Position numbers and translations under genes: made by a program. Positions 26,901 to 34,941 of a stretch of DNA of 52,742 nucleotides are shown in pieces. The DNA is from Elusimicrobia bacterium RIFOXYA2_FULL_39_19 (GTDB lineage Bacteria > Elusimicrobiota > Endomicrobiia > CG1-02-37-114 > XYA2-FULL-39-19). Location: contig MGVC01000048.1 of assembly GCA_001800285.1 (NCBI GenBank), positions 1 to 52,742 on the forward strand, in the 5' to 3' direction. Below the pieces are notes generated by a model that had not been told where the DNA came from, made no database searches, and was given only the letters and a program-made list of their open reading frames with translations. The first letter of the stretch is position 1, and every line of letters starts with the position of its first letter.

Positions 26901-29111
26901 GTTTGGATAGACATCAACGATAATGGTACCTATGAACAAAATGAAAGAATAGGCATGAAACCCCGCCCCGGTGTAGGAAATGACAGTGACTATTCAAATG
27001 GAGAAGTTTATTATTATATTCTTTCAACATCAACTTATGATGGTGACGGGATGATAGCATATCGGTTCTTTGCTCCAAACCCAAATAGCATGACAATCTC
27101 TACTTATACCTACAACATATATAGCATCAACAACATAGTTATAAGCACTTTTGAAGCAACTGGCTTTGCTACACAAACAAGCACATTTATAATACGTGGG
27201 ACGCCGCCAAGGGCCACTGTTTCCACTCCAAATACAGAACAATCAGGATTGGTTGTTATCAGTTATAATCTTATTGATACAGATAACAAAACAGCTCCAA
27301 GAAATTACTGCTCCGTACTGTTTGAATACAAAGATCCTTCAACAGGATTATGGAGTCCTGCTACCATTGGCCCCGGGTCAGAACCAATAGAAGATTTAGA
27401 ATCCAGCACCTTGTCAGGCACTACACATTATTACACGTGGGACTCTGCCGAAGATTTACCTAATAAAGATGTATCCACTTCTATAAGAATAACACCAACA
27501 GATGAAGACGGTACAGGCTCTTCAATTACATCCGGATCTTTTGCTCTTGATAACATTATCGGTTCAAGAATTATATTTATTTCTTCTGAACAGGAATTAC
27601 TTACGGGCTCTACATCCCAGGTAGTAACGGTTCAAATACAGGATGATGCTAACAATAAAGATATTGATGCAAACATTTCCCTGACTTTAATGAGCAATTC
27701 TACAAATTATTCTTTTGTCAGTTCTACTGCAAACATCCTTATAAACTCAGTACTATCCAATGCCGGGGAAGCAAAATTTAAATACCGTGATGAAAACAGG
27801 GGCCAGCCTACAATCACTGTTTCCTATTCAGGGTTGCAGGCAGCATCCCAGGTTTATTACATAACCAAAGATGTAAGTGCAATAAAGTCTACTCTTTCAA
27901 TTACAGAAACTGAAACAGTCGTGGGCTCATCGCAATCAATGGTAAATGTAATTGTCACATTAAATGACTTGGACGGAAACCCGGTATCCGGCAAAAGCGT
28001 TTTGATTTCTGTTTCAGGAACAGACAATTTTATTACTCAACCTACTGACAAAACCAACACAAGCGGAATTGCCTATGCTTCATTCTGGTCTACAAAAGCA
28101 GAATTGAAAACAGCAAGAGCTACAGATTCAACAGATAATATTCTCATTCTTTCCAGCGATACAATTACATTTACCAACGACATAGTTAACGCAAACACCT
28201 CAACAGTATCAGTCTCCAGCTCTCTTGCCCAGCTTGGAACAACAGTAAATGTTTCAATAACCTTAAAAGATAAATACCTAAATCCAGTCTCAAACAAACA
28301 GGTAATAGTACAATTAGACCCGCCAGGAGATACTATTTTAATTTCTAATAATATCACAAATGCTTCAGGCCAAATTACTACCACTGTCACAGGTAATTCA
28401 TCCGGACAAAAAATGGTTACAGCAACAGACCAAACAGATGGTATTCTTTTAGCATCAACTGCCACAATAACATTTCTGTCTGAATTTTCTATGGACATCA
28501 GTTCACCCAATGTAGATACAATTACTCCTGCTGACGGTTCAACTGCTTACGCTGAATTTACCACGGTATCTGCCATTTTATCAGACATAGGCTCCGGAGT
28601 AAACTTTTCATCATCCACTTTAACTTTAACAGGCCCATCAGGAAACATCTCAGGCACACTATCTTATACAGCAAACACACTAACCCTTACTTTTGAATCA
28701 CAAAGCACAAACGGAACCTACACTACAAAAGTAACCGTGTACGATGATGCAAATAATTTCACAATACGTTATTCCAGCTTCACTCTTAATATAAGAAACC
28801 CTGAAGAAACATTCAAAAACGGCACTTATTCCTATCCAAACCCCAGTACAAACGGAAACGTGGTAATTAACTACAGTCTGTTAAATACCGCCAACAGAGT
28901 GACTCTGCGTATCTATACTATAGCCGGGGACTTAGTCAGAGAAGAAGTACTTGACGGATCTGCAGGAACAAACAAAACCTACAACTGGGATTCAAAAAAT
29001 CAGGCTGGAAATTTCGTAGGGTCCGGAGTATACATTATAAAAATGATAGCTGAAGAACCAACTAGAAAATTTTCAACATCAAAGAAACAAATAGTTATTA
29101 AACGCAGATGA
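23901..29111 (+). CDS. Large secreted beta-helix/Ig-repeat protein with FlgD-like (type IX-like) C-terminal domain
   Basis: The 1736-residue protein begins with a lysine-rich n-region and hydrophobic core (LLILLIIFPLISLIFA) ending near AFSS, a Sec signal peptide. An adhesin-like segment (GLWNSTHTW...PTVADGVTV) follows. About residues 360-560 form a NosD/PbH1-type right-handed beta-helix with regular short repeats rich in asparagine and glycine. From about 1221 come three invasin-like Ig repeats (near 1221, 1326 and 1430), another Ig-like domain near 1530, and from about 1632 a FlgD/type-A sorting-like domain (YPNPST, LRIYTIAGDLV, WDSKNQAGN, GSGVYIIKM) ending in KKQIVIKRR. It is likely exported across both membranes and shown at the surface; binding target is unknown. 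The ATGA overlap ties it to the PorV-like gene. Confidence 0.85.
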   Translation: MKIKKLLILLIIFPLISLIFASKAFSSVQTSTAIVSGLWNSTHTWVEGRIPTVADGVTVTDGFTLYVDTIAPCRALEVRLSQFSNLVFLPDGITGSSLTISGDLVLDRGSDVTMDSNNNNDYFYLNVGGNVALQNGNSFLITADKTNSNFNVTATDIILTISDYSSSLFTSTISATSNINIYARKITIDPECSFEAYANSPSANYTITVWDEVSVALSGCFSYVINSGAGTISLNSISNEGTFTVRTVPIATTSIINIGNTLNEGYMSFIGPDPNPANISKPDPASTTRRLKLVGNYNNSYLVTSKTAVETNVGLTLENVEATNIGTFDYILPDGNEAYGICIIGLSATIEGNKSDRFRIYNCDINNSADTGLFFRNITRANNAWYTQGISSSIIRDNWRNGVWLKNVTKCDMRNCIVYNNSGSNIGYGVILTNESNQNNLSDNDIYGNKIIGLYLNNSDKNLIYNNKVHDQTPGNGQEGIYLYQSQKNVLVYNSCYSNPVHGIALEYDSINNYLAANKCSKNSEGGFRIRYNADGNIFLTNISSENTRAGFTSHSSKDTLCVEDILKNNGIGDVYIEGEENIGYLSQIWMKGCLFQSTVTFTNTPEKQEFTKSNSWVISQKHNGTNGITDVWGQFSMPQTAHNWHTPALLSYNYYNSLYSGKSHGWNTTSNVQYDTPMLRYDDGGEDGPGMPVDGTNDITSVTTSSTTKTELWIVTYNSSQNRWTVWGSSSGLQTRGGPEGTGLLRPDADYSSDNGEVRFRITHHTTPISPGEQYVFITIADSKDQNTQKKLELCDFSDPNYIGSTFTNNTGATIDFVGTSTAPTIVTRKLAQDIPDTNFYYNLNLGGIINQIKYTNFSYLDGRGLLLNAKPLVNTENIRIESLQTGTTYSTYISAVGIIDHYIDSLYIETTTVTGVYGVRADNSSIYIRDYVRPFLSDKVTGTGAVYWDPTLVYTGQTGFLADGVEPNYGSQTTAREFQVKYFDRGLTTGGNAPTTVQVWIDINDNGTYEQNERIGMKPRPGVGNDSDYSNGEVYYYILSTSTYDGDGMIAYRFFAPNPNSMTISTYTYNIYSINNIVISTFEATGFATQTSTFIIRGTPPRATVSTPNTEQSGLVVISYNLIDTDNKTAPRNYCSVLFEYKDPSTGLWSPATIGPGSEPIEDLESSTLSGTTHYYTWDSAEDLPNKDVSTSIRITPTDEDGTGSSITSGSFALDNIIGSRIIFISSEQELLTGSTSQVVTVQIQDDANNKDIDANISLTLMSNSTNYSFVSSTANILINSVLSNAGEAKFKYRDENRGQPTITVSYSGLQAASQVYYITKDVSAIKSTLSITETETVVGSSQSMVNVIVTLNDLDGNPVSGKSVLISVSGTDNFITQPTDKTNTSGIAYASFWSTKAELKTARATDSTDNILILSSDTITFTNDIVNANTSTVSVSSSLAQLGTTVNVSITLKDKYLNPVSNKQVIVQLDPPGDTILISNNITNASGQITTTVTGNSSGQKMVTATDQTDGILLASTATITFLSEFSMDISSPNVDTITPADGSTAYAEFTTVSAILSDIGSGVNFSSSTLTLTGPSGNISGTLSYTANTLTLTFESQSTNGTYTTKVTVYDDANNFTIRYSSFTLNIRNPEETFKNGTYSYPNPSTNGNVVINYSLLNTANRVTLRIYTIAGDLVREEVLDGSAGTNKTYNWDSKNQAGNFVGSGVYIIKMIAEEPTRKFSTSKKQIVIKRR

Positions 29112-30097
29112 AAATAAATAAATATATCACAATCATTTCTCTTGTTGCCTCCTTAAGTTATACCGCTTTTGCGGGTAATGATACCGGTACAACCACTGCC
29201 GCATTTTTAAAAATCATTCCGGGCGCCAGGCCAGCAGGCATGGGAAATGCTTTTACGGCAATTTCGGATGACTGCAACGCAATATACACCAATGCCAGCG
29301 GTATATCACAGGTAAAGTCACTGCAGGTATCAGCGTCACACATAATCTGGTTTGAAGACATTACCAATACTTCTATTGCATTGGTACAGCCTATGGGCCT
29401 AAATGCTGTCGGTGTCGGTATTAACTATCTATCAATGGGTGCAATAGAAGCAAGAGACAATTTTGGCAATATTCAAGCTGAAAACAGTACAGTAAACAGT
29501 AATGTAATATCACTGGCATACAGCCGTAAAATTTCCAGCCAGTTTAGCGTAGGCATAACAGCGAAAAATGTAACTCAAAAACTTGGTATTTATTCAGGTT
29601 ATTGCGCTACTACTGATATTTCTTCGCTTTATAAAACAAAAGCAGGGGAAGGGGATTTCTCAGCAGGGATAGCTTTGCAAAACCTTGGTTCCCAGATGAC
29701 TATTGCAGATGTCAGCAACCCAATTCCGGCAATTACAAGAGTTGGTTTTTGTTATGCACCGGTAAATATTTTGAAAATCGCTATTGATATTGATAAATCA
29801 AACGACAGTGACATGAAAATTGCCGCCGGTGTTGAATACATATACCAGAGAGCTTTTGCCTTTAGAGCCGGGGCAACCCAAATTGACAAATTAACACAGA
29901 TGAAAGGTGTAACTTTAGGCATAGGAACACGAAGCACTCTTGAAAAGAAAGCTCTTTGGGAAGAAGGTGTTATGGAAGAATCTAAAGAAGAAGGTTCAGA
30001 ATTTGATTTTGATTACGCCCTTACCCTTTTAAATGAAGACCTTGGCTATACCCACCGCATAACTTTAACTTACAAGCTTGGCAATAAACTCCGCTAA
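29108..30097 (+). CDS. PorV/PorQ-family outer-membrane protein
   Basis: The 329-residue protein has a Sec signal peptide (hydrophobic stretch, then SYTAFA). The mature start AAFLKIIPGARPAGMGNAFT followed by NAIYTNASGIS is the hallmark of PorV/PorQ-family barrels, related to FadL-type porins. The rest consists of alternating amphipathic strands and ends in a strand (HRITLTYKLGNKLR). In Bacteroidetes, PorV carries type IX cargo from the translocon to the attachment complex by recognising the cargo's C-terminal domain. Here the gene directly follows and overlaps a gene with such a domain, which supports a cargo/shuttle pair. No other type IX core genes (porK, porL, porM, sov) lie in the window. 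Confidence 0.87.
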   Translation: MKINKYITIISLVASLSYTAFAGNDTGTTTAAFLKIIPGARPAGMGNAFTAISDDCNAIYTNASGISQVKSLQVSASHIIWFEDITNTSIALVQPMGLNAVGVGINYLSMGAIEARDNFGNIQAENSTVNSNVISLAYSRKISSQFSVGITAKNVTQKLGIYSGYCATTDISSLYKTKAGEGDFSAGIALQNLGSQMTIADVSNPIPAITRVGFCYAPVNILKIAIDIDKSNDSDMKIAAGVEYIYQRAFAFRAGATQIDKLTQMKGVTLGIGTRSTLEKKALWEEGVMEESKEEGSEFDFDYALTLLNEDLGYTHRITLTYKLGNKLR

Positions 30098-30127
30098 ACA
30101 GCATTAAAACTGCCCTTTTTTCCTCAA

Positions 30128-30156
30128 TTGACACTATTAGTAAAAAATGATAAAAT
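30128..30156 (+). promoter_or_regulatory. Sigma70-type promoter of rmuC
   Basis: TTGACA (30128-30133) and TAAAAT (30151-30156) are exactly 17 bases apart. Transcription should start near 30163, leaving a leader of about 95 bases before the ATG at 30258. The leader has a small ACCG/CGGT inverted pair but no clear riboswitch or Shine-Dalgarno sequence. Confidence 0.65.
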
Positions 30157-30257
30157 TTAAATCTAAACCGATAAAATTATACCGGTAATAGAAGTGTAGG
30201 ACTGATATCTCATATCTGCACTAAAAACTCTCAAAAATCACCTTTTTAAAAATCAAA

Positions 30258-31343
30258 ATGACTCAAATCAGCTTTTTTTTAATGTTTTTAGTTGTTATTT
30301 TAATTATAGCTCTCGTGATAGCATTGTTAAAAAACAAACCGGAACAAAAAAATGACCAGTCTTTTGCTCTTTTACAACAACAGGTAAATCTGTTAAAAGA
30401 TCAGGTAAGCAAAGATATCACGTCAAGCTCTCAATTAGTAGATGAACGATTAAAATCCATGATTGACAGTGTAAATAAACAACTTACAACGGTTGATAAA
30501 ACATTAAGCGACCGGATGGATAAGAACAATATAATAGTAAACAACGTTCGGGAAAACCTGGGCTCTCTTTCTCAGGCAACTGAGAGAATAAGGGAAATAG
30601 GCAAAGATATTTCATCTTTACAGGAAATTCTCCGTTCTCCAAAACTCAGAGGTTCCTTGGGGGAACTATTTTTAAGTGACCTGCTTTCCCAGATACTTCC
30701 GTCTGTAAATTATTCTTTACAATATAAATTTAAAAACGGGGAAACGGTAGATGCCGTAGTAAATATCGGTGAAAGGCTTATAAGTATTGATTCAAAATTT
30801 CCGCTTGAAAACTTTATAAAATTAACTGAATTAAAAACAGAAGAAGAGAAAAGATCCCAAAAGAAAAAATTTGTTTCTGACGTAAAAAAACATATTGATG
30901 CTATAGCTTCAAAATACATTGTATCTGATGAAGGTACTTTTGATTTTGCACTCATGTATATACCGGCAGAAAACGTATACTATGAAACAATCACCAAAAG
31001 TGACTACTCTGATGATAAACCCGTTTCTTCCTATGCTCTTGAAAAAAAGGTTGTTCCTGTATCACCAAATTCACTTTACGCCTATTTGCAGGTGATTATA
31101 CTGGGTTTAAACGGCCTGAAAATAGAAAAGAATGCCCAGGTAATCTTAGAGCATCTTCAGCGTTTAAAACTTGATTTTGAACGGTTTAAAACTGATTTTG
31201 ATGTGCTCGGGAAACACATAACCAGCGCTAAATCAAAATATGATGATACAGATAAACGTTTAAACAGATTTGAAGATAAACTGCTTCAATCAGGACAACC
31301 CGGTCAGGAAACTGAAGAACAGCCGCTTTTGATAGAGAAATAA
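30258..31343 (+). CDS. rmuC: RmuC-family DNA recombination protein
   Basis: The 361-residue protein has one N-terminal membrane helix (about residues 3-24), a coiled-coil stretch to about residue 120, and a nuclease-like domain. SPKLRGSLGELFL opens the conserved part, and NGETVDAVVNIGERLISIDSKFPLENF gives the conserved acidic residues and lysine expected for a PD-(D/E)XK-like fold. RmuC limits recombination at inverted repeats; its biochemical activity is not well known. It sits alone between a promoter and the tRNA pair. Confidence 0.92.
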   Translation: MTQISFFLMFLVVILIIALVIALLKNKPEQKNDQSFALLQQQVNLLKDQVSKDITSSSQLVDERLKSMIDSVNKQLTTVDKTLSDRMDKNNIIVNNVRENLGSLSQATERIREIGKDISSLQEILRSPKLRGSLGELFLSDLLSQILPSVNYSLQYKFKNGETVDAVVNIGERLISIDSKFPLENFIKLTELKTEEEKRSQKKKFVSDVKKHIDAIASKYIVSDEGTFDFALMYIPAENVYYETITKSDYSDDKPVSSYALEKKVVPVSPNSLYAYLQVIILGLNGLKIEKNAQVILEHLQRLKLDFERFKTDFDVLGKHITSAKSKYDDTDKRLNRFEDKLLQSGQPGQETEEQPLLIEK

Positions 31344-31358
31344 GTATTACTGTAACAT
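31329..31358 (+). promoter_or_regulatory. Possible tRNA-Glu/tRNA-Leu promoter
   Basis: TTGATA (31329-31334), inside the end of rmuC, and TAACAT (31353-31358) are 18 bases apart, about 40 bases before tRNA-Glu. The match is only moderate; read-through from rmuC is an alternative. Confidence 0.28.
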
Positions 31359-31400
31359 AACACTGCAAATGATCTTTTAAAACCAAGACTAAACAGTTTT

Positions 31401-31473
31401 GGTCCCATCGACTAACGGTTTAGGTCGTAGCCCTCTCAAGGCTGAAATACGGGTTCGAATCCCGTTGGGACCA
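31401..31473 (+). tRNA. tRNA-Glu (anticodon CTC)
   Basis: The 73-base cloverleaf has acceptor GGTCCCA (31401-31407) paired with TGGGACC (31466-31472), a D arm at 31410-31426, anticodon stem TAGCC/GGCTG with loop CTCTCAA (anticodon CTC at 31434-31436 or equivalent loop centre), and T arm ACGGG-TTCGAAT-CCCGT (31449-31465). The CCA end is not encoded. It reads GAG. Confidence 0.93.
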
Positions 31474-31500
31474 GTTTAAAATCCAATAACCTTAAAATGC

Positions 31501-31589
31501 GCCGGCGTGGTGGAATGGCAGACACGCGGGTCTCAAAAACCCGTGTCCGTTATGCGGGCATGTCGGTTCAACTCCGACCGCCGGCACCA
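31501..31589 (+). tRNA. tRNA-Leu (anticodon CAA)
   Basis: A class II tRNA with a long variable arm (TGTCCG...CGGGCA, about 31544-31560). Acceptor GCCGGCG (31501-31507) pairs with CGCCGGC (31579-31585); anticodon stem CGGGT/ACCCG holds loop CTCAAAA with anticodon CAA (31534-31536); T stem GTCGG/CCGAC. The discriminator A is followed by an encoded CCA (31587-31589), unlike the other three tRNAs here. It reads TTG. Confidence 0.95.
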
Positions 31590-31613
31590 TAAATTTATTT
31601 AAACTAAAAACAC

Positions 31614-32477
31614 ATGTTTAATTTTCCTAAGTTTCTTTATCACCTGACTCCGGCAGTTCCGGTAGAAACCATAGAATTCAAGCACAAAAGAGATAATGTC
31701 GAATTAAAAGCTGTAATATGGAAACCAAAAGGACCCGGACCTTTTACCTTAATACCTTTCGACGTGGGACTGCAATTTCGCATATGGGAAATACCCTTAG
31801 CCGCCAAGATTATGGCAAGAAGCGGTTATGCGGTCATGGGAACGGAATATAAAAGAGTAGAAATAGCAAAAGGCGAAGTAAATGATTTTATTAACGCCAT
31901 TGATCATTGTTATAATAACTTCTCATTCTTAAACAAAGAGACTATTCTGGTAGGTGTAAGCATGGGAGGCGCAACCATGCTTAATATTGCTTCAAAAGTT
32001 GGTGCAAAATACGATATTAAGGCAGTTATTGCCATGGGACCATTTGCAGATTTAGCAAGGGCTTATTATTACACTAACGGTTATCTTGGAGCACACAACA
32101 GAATAGATGAAAGGGCAAGATTACTGAGTTTATATCAAAAATACGCTTTTACCAATCCTGTGGAAGACCCTAAGGAGTTTTTTATAAGGTCACCGCTTAA
32201 CTTTGTAAAAAATATAAAATGCCCGGTATACCTGGTGCATGGAAAAAAAGATGAAATAGTATCAGTTGATCATTCTATACAACTGTATCATAAAATGAAG
32301 GAGCTTAATAAAGAGGTTTATCTGACCATATTTCCGGGTGAAGGTATTCATACACCTTTAAAATTCAAATCCATGATGAGGCGTTTTAACTTTATAGGAT
32401 TTGCCAGAACCTGGAACCACGTTCATAAACTACTTAATAATTTAAGAAAGAAAAAGGTTAACCATGAAAAAAACTAA
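31614..32477 (+). CDS. Alpha/beta hydrolase family protein
   Basis: The 287-residue protein looks like a serine hydrolase of the dienelactone hydrolase/prolyl oligopeptidase type. The nucleophile elbow is GVSMGG (serine near residue 115), VYLVHGKKDEIV provides the acid, and GEGIHTPLKF the histidine. A beta-rich start (VETIEFKHKRDNVELKAVIWKP) resembles acyl-CoA or ester hydrolases. There is no signal peptide. The substrate is unknown. Its last 14 bases overlap argF, so the two are probably co-expressed, though no shared pathway is obvious. Confidence 0.85.
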   Translation: MFNFPKFLYHLTPAVPVETIEFKHKRDNVELKAVIWKPKGPGPFTLIPFDVGLQFRIWEIPLAAKIMARSGYAVMGTEYKRVEIAKGEVNDFINAIDHCYNNFSFLNKETILVGVSMGGATMLNIASKVGAKYDIKAVIAMGPFADLARAYYYTNGYLGAHNRIDERARLLSLYQKYAFTNPVEDPKEFFIRSPLNFVKNIKCPVYLVHGKKDEIVSVDHSIQLYHKMKELNKEVYLTIFPGEGIHTPLKFKSMMRRFNFIGFARTWNHVHKLLNNLRKKKVNHEKN

Positions 32478-33423
32478 AGACTTACTGTCAGTAATTGATT
32501 TTACTAAAAGTGAATTTATCCACATCTTTAATTTAAGCGCTTCTTTAAAAGAAAAACTTAAAAAAGGTAAAAAATATCTGCCTCTTACAGGCAAGACCTT
32601 GGCCATGATTTTCCAGAAACCGTCAACCAGAACCAGAACTTCTTTTGAAGTCGGTATGACTCAGCTGGGAGGCCACGCCATATTTTTAAGCAGCCAGGAA
32701 ACACAGGTAAAACGCGGAGAAACCTTTGCCGATACTGCCAGAACCCTTTCAAGATACGTAAACGGCATTATGGTACGGGCAGACGCACATAATGACATTA
32801 TTGACTTGGCAAAAAATGCCAGCGTACCTATAATTAACGGTTTAAGCGACATGGAACATCCCTGCCAGATAATGGCTGATATATTCACTATAATTGAAAA
32901 AAAGGCTAAACCCATGGATTCAAACACCTGGCAGAAAAAAGGCCTTTATGACATCAAAATCACTTATATTGGCGATGGTAACAATGTAGCTAACTCTTTA
33001 TTACTTGCCTGTGCTATTATGGGCATGAAAATTACAGTATGCACCCCTAAGGGTTATGAACCTGACAACAATATCCTTGATATGGGAAAACGTATTATAG
33101 AAAAGTCTAAGGGCACCATTGAGATTCAGAATGACCCTTTTGAAGCGGTAAAAGATTCCGATGTGCTTTATACCGATGTCTGGACCAGTATGGGAAAAGA
33201 AAAAGAAAAAGAGGAAAGGATGAACATTTTCAAAAATTATCAGATAAACAAAAATCTTATATCTAAAGCAAAACCTGATGTTCTTATCATGCATTGTCTT
33301 CCCGCTCACCGCGGTGAAGAAATATCTACAGAAGTCATGGATGGGCCGAATTCCATAGTCTTTGACCAGGCCGAGAACCGCTTGCACGTGCAAAAAGCCA
33401 TACTAGTATATCTCTTAGGTTAA
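32464..33423 (+). CDS. argF: Ornithine carbamoyltransferase
   Basis: ArgF joins carbamoyl phosphate and ornithine to give citrulline for arginine synthesis. The 319-residue protein has the carbamoyl-phosphate motif STRTRTSFE (54-62), HPCQ near residue 131, and MHCLPAHRGEE near 275-285, the last being diagnostic for ornithine over aspartate carbamoyltransferase. No other arginine genes are in the window. The start overlaps the hydrolase gene by 14 bases, and a weak AAAGG precedes it. A run of alternating Lys/Glu (about residue 240) lies in the variable loop and is unremarkable. Confidence 0.96.
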   Translation: MKKTKDLLSVIDFTKSEFIHIFNLSASLKEKLKKGKKYLPLTGKTLAMIFQKPSTRTRTSFEVGMTQLGGHAIFLSSQETQVKRGETFADTARTLSRYVNGIMVRADAHNDIIDLAKNASVPIINGLSDMEHPCQIMADIFTIIEKKAKPMDSNTWQKKGLYDIKITYIGDGNNVANSLLLACAIMGMKITVCTPKGYEPDNNILDMGKRIIEKSKGTIEIQNDPFEAVKDSDVLYTDVWTSMGKEKEKEERMNIFKNYQINKNLISKAKPDVLIMHCLPAHRGEEISTEVMDGPNSIVFDQAENRLHVQKAILVYLLG

Positions 33424-33428
33424 CTTTT

Positions 33429-33746
33429 ATGCGTTATTTGGTAGTTTTTATTACCTGTTCAAACACTAAAGAAGCTGACAAAATTGCACAAACTCTGCTT
33501 AAGCTTAAACTGACTGCCTGCGCAAACCTGATTCCTGAAATAAAATCTGTTTACTGGTGGCAGGGTAAAATAGAAAACTCTTCGGAAACAATGATGATTT
33601 TAAAAACAAAAACCAGCCTGCTTTCAAAACTTATTAAAGAAGTAAAGAAACTGCATTCTTATTCGGTGCCTGAAATAATAGCGTTGCCTATTACAAAAGG
33701 CAATCCTGATTATCTAAAATGGATTAATGAATCGGTAAGAGCTTAA
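33429..33746 (+). CDS. cutA: Divalent-cation tolerance protein CutA
   Basis: The 105-residue protein is full length for CutA1. It has the ferredoxin-like core with VFITCSNTKEADKIAQTLL, then LTACANLIPEIKSVYWWQGKIE and YSVPEIIALPI, all highly conserved. CutA forms stable trimers and was linked to copper tolerance in Escherichia coli; its true role is uncertain. It starts five bases after argF and is followed by def. Confidence 0.95.
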   Translation: MRYLVVFITCSNTKEADKIAQTLLKLKLTACANLIPEIKSVYWWQGKIENSSETMMILKTKTSLLSKLIKEVKKLHSYSVPEIIALPITKGNPDYLKWINESVRA

Positions 33747-33757
33747 CGGAGGCATAA

Positions 33758-34270
33758 GTGGCTATACTGGAAATTAAAAAATATCCCGACCCTATATTAA
33801 AAAAGAAAACAAAACTTGTAAGAAGCATTAATGCTGATATTAAAAATGTTATCAGAGATATGTTTGAAACTATGCGTAAAGCAAACGGTGTAGGATTAGC
33901 TGCTAACCAGGTTGGATTGCCGCTTAAAATAGTTGTAATCTCTATTCCTAAAGAAACGAGTCAGCCTGATAATTACGTACTTATTAACCCGAAAATTGTC
34001 CAGAAAAAAGGGAAAATGATTGATGATGAAGGTTGTTTGTCTTTTCCGGGTTTATATGTCCAGCTTAAAAGACACAAATACATAAAAGTTAAAGCTTTAG
34101 ATGAAAAAGGTAAAATATACGAAATTGAAGGTATCAATCTTTTATCTAAAGCACTTCAGCATGAAATTGACCATTTAGAAGGCAAATCTTTTATTGACAG
34201 GCTTCCGATTCTTTTAAGGCTAAAAGCCAAGAGGGAAATCAAACGCAGAATTAAGGCAGGAACCTGGTAA
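33758..34270 (+). CDS. def: Peptide deformylase (GTG start)
   Basis: Def removes the formyl group from nascent proteins. The 170-residue protein contains the three signature motifs: GVGLAANQVG (44-53), EGCLSFPG with the metal-binding cysteine C93, and QHEIDHLEG with H135, E136 and H139. The start codon is GTG, fixed by GGAGG at 33748-33752 five bases upstream and by normal family length (Met-Ala-Ile-Leu-Glu). It is the last plus-strand gene; the next gene converges with only 11 bases between stops and no terminator is visible. Confidence 0.96.
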   Translation: MAILEIKKYPDPILKKKTKLVRSINADIKNVIRDMFETMRKANGVGLAANQVGLPLKIVVISIPKETSQPDNYVLINPKIVQKKGKMIDDEGCLSFPGLYVQLKRHKYIKVKALDEKGKIYEIEGINLLSKALQHEIDHLEGKSFIDRLPILLRLKAKREIKRRIKAGTW

Positions 34271-34281
34271 TTCATCTCTAA

Positions 34282-34941
34282 CTAATCAGACCGCATACTA
34301 AGCTCATCAGCTTCTTGAGTTATCCTATTAAGCTCATTTTCTAATTCAACTGCTTTCAGGGCCAAATCATCATTTTTCTCTATATATACCGGATTGCCAT
34401 ATACTATAAAGGCTTCATTAAAGGGCATCGGAAGTAAATACTGATCCCAATTATTAAAAATCCTTTTTCTTTTTGCAGATACTGTTATCGGAATGATAGG
34501 TTTATTTGTCTTTTGAGCTATAAATAAAATACCTTCTTTTACCTTATATACGGGTCCTTTAGGTCCATCAACAGCAAAGGATGCATCATTTCCTTCTTCT
34601 ATCCGTTTAATCATTTCAATCGTGCCTTCAATAGCCCCGCGTTTTTTGTGCGAGCCTCTTACCGGTTTATATCCAAGCTTTTTTACAAAACAAGTCTGTA
34701 ATTCACCGTCTTTTGAATAACTTGTCATAATGTAAATACTGCTGAATCTATGTGTAAATATCAGCAAAAACTGGCGCCCGTGCCAGAAAGCATATATTAC
34801 GTTTTTACTTTTTTCACGCGCTTTTTCCAGAAATTGAGTGTTTATTTTTTTTACTTTTGTGGTATAACCTATCGAAGCAAATAAGAGAAATGCTATTAAG
34901 GAAAGGATTTGGTTTTTCAGGCCTTCAAAGAAAAGATTCAT
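34282..34941 (-). CDS. DUF374 lysophospholipid acyltransferase-family protein
   Basis: The 219-residue protein matches DUF374, a branch of the PlsC-like acyltransferases. A hydrophobic N-terminus is followed by YAFWHGRQFLLI (the conserved histidine), SYSKDGELQ, RGSHKKRGAIEG and FAVDGPKGPVYKVKEGILF, and then PIIPITVSAKR. Relatives are often found with LPS or Kdo-related genes and may acylate lipid A-type molecules at the inner membrane; the exact substrate is not known. Its start overlaps the preceding gene by ATGA, so it closes the yajC-secD-secF run. Confidence 0.88.
   Translation of the reverse strand: MNLFFEGLKNQILSLIAFLLFASIGYTTKVKKINTQFLEKAREKSKNVIYAFWHGRQFLLIFTHRFSSIYIMTSYSKDGELQTCFVKKLGYKPVRGSHKKRGAIEGTIEMIKRIEEGNDASFAVDGPKGPVYKVKEGILFIAQKTNKPIIPITVSAKRKRIFNNWDQYLLPMPFNEAFIVYGNPVYIEKNDDLALKAVELENELNRITQEADELSMRSD

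Noticed and set aside
28073-28510. A 145-residue minus-strand open frame
   Set aside because: It lies opposite the Ig repeats of the giant secreted protein and has no start signal or known motif.
30099-30121. A possible terminator after the PorV-like gene
   Set aside because: A six-T run is present, but the only hairpin before it is CAG/CTG (3 bp), too weak to call. Transcription may still end here by other means.
33001-33393. A 130-residue minus-strand open frame
   Set aside because: It is antisense to argF, which has complete catalytic motifs.
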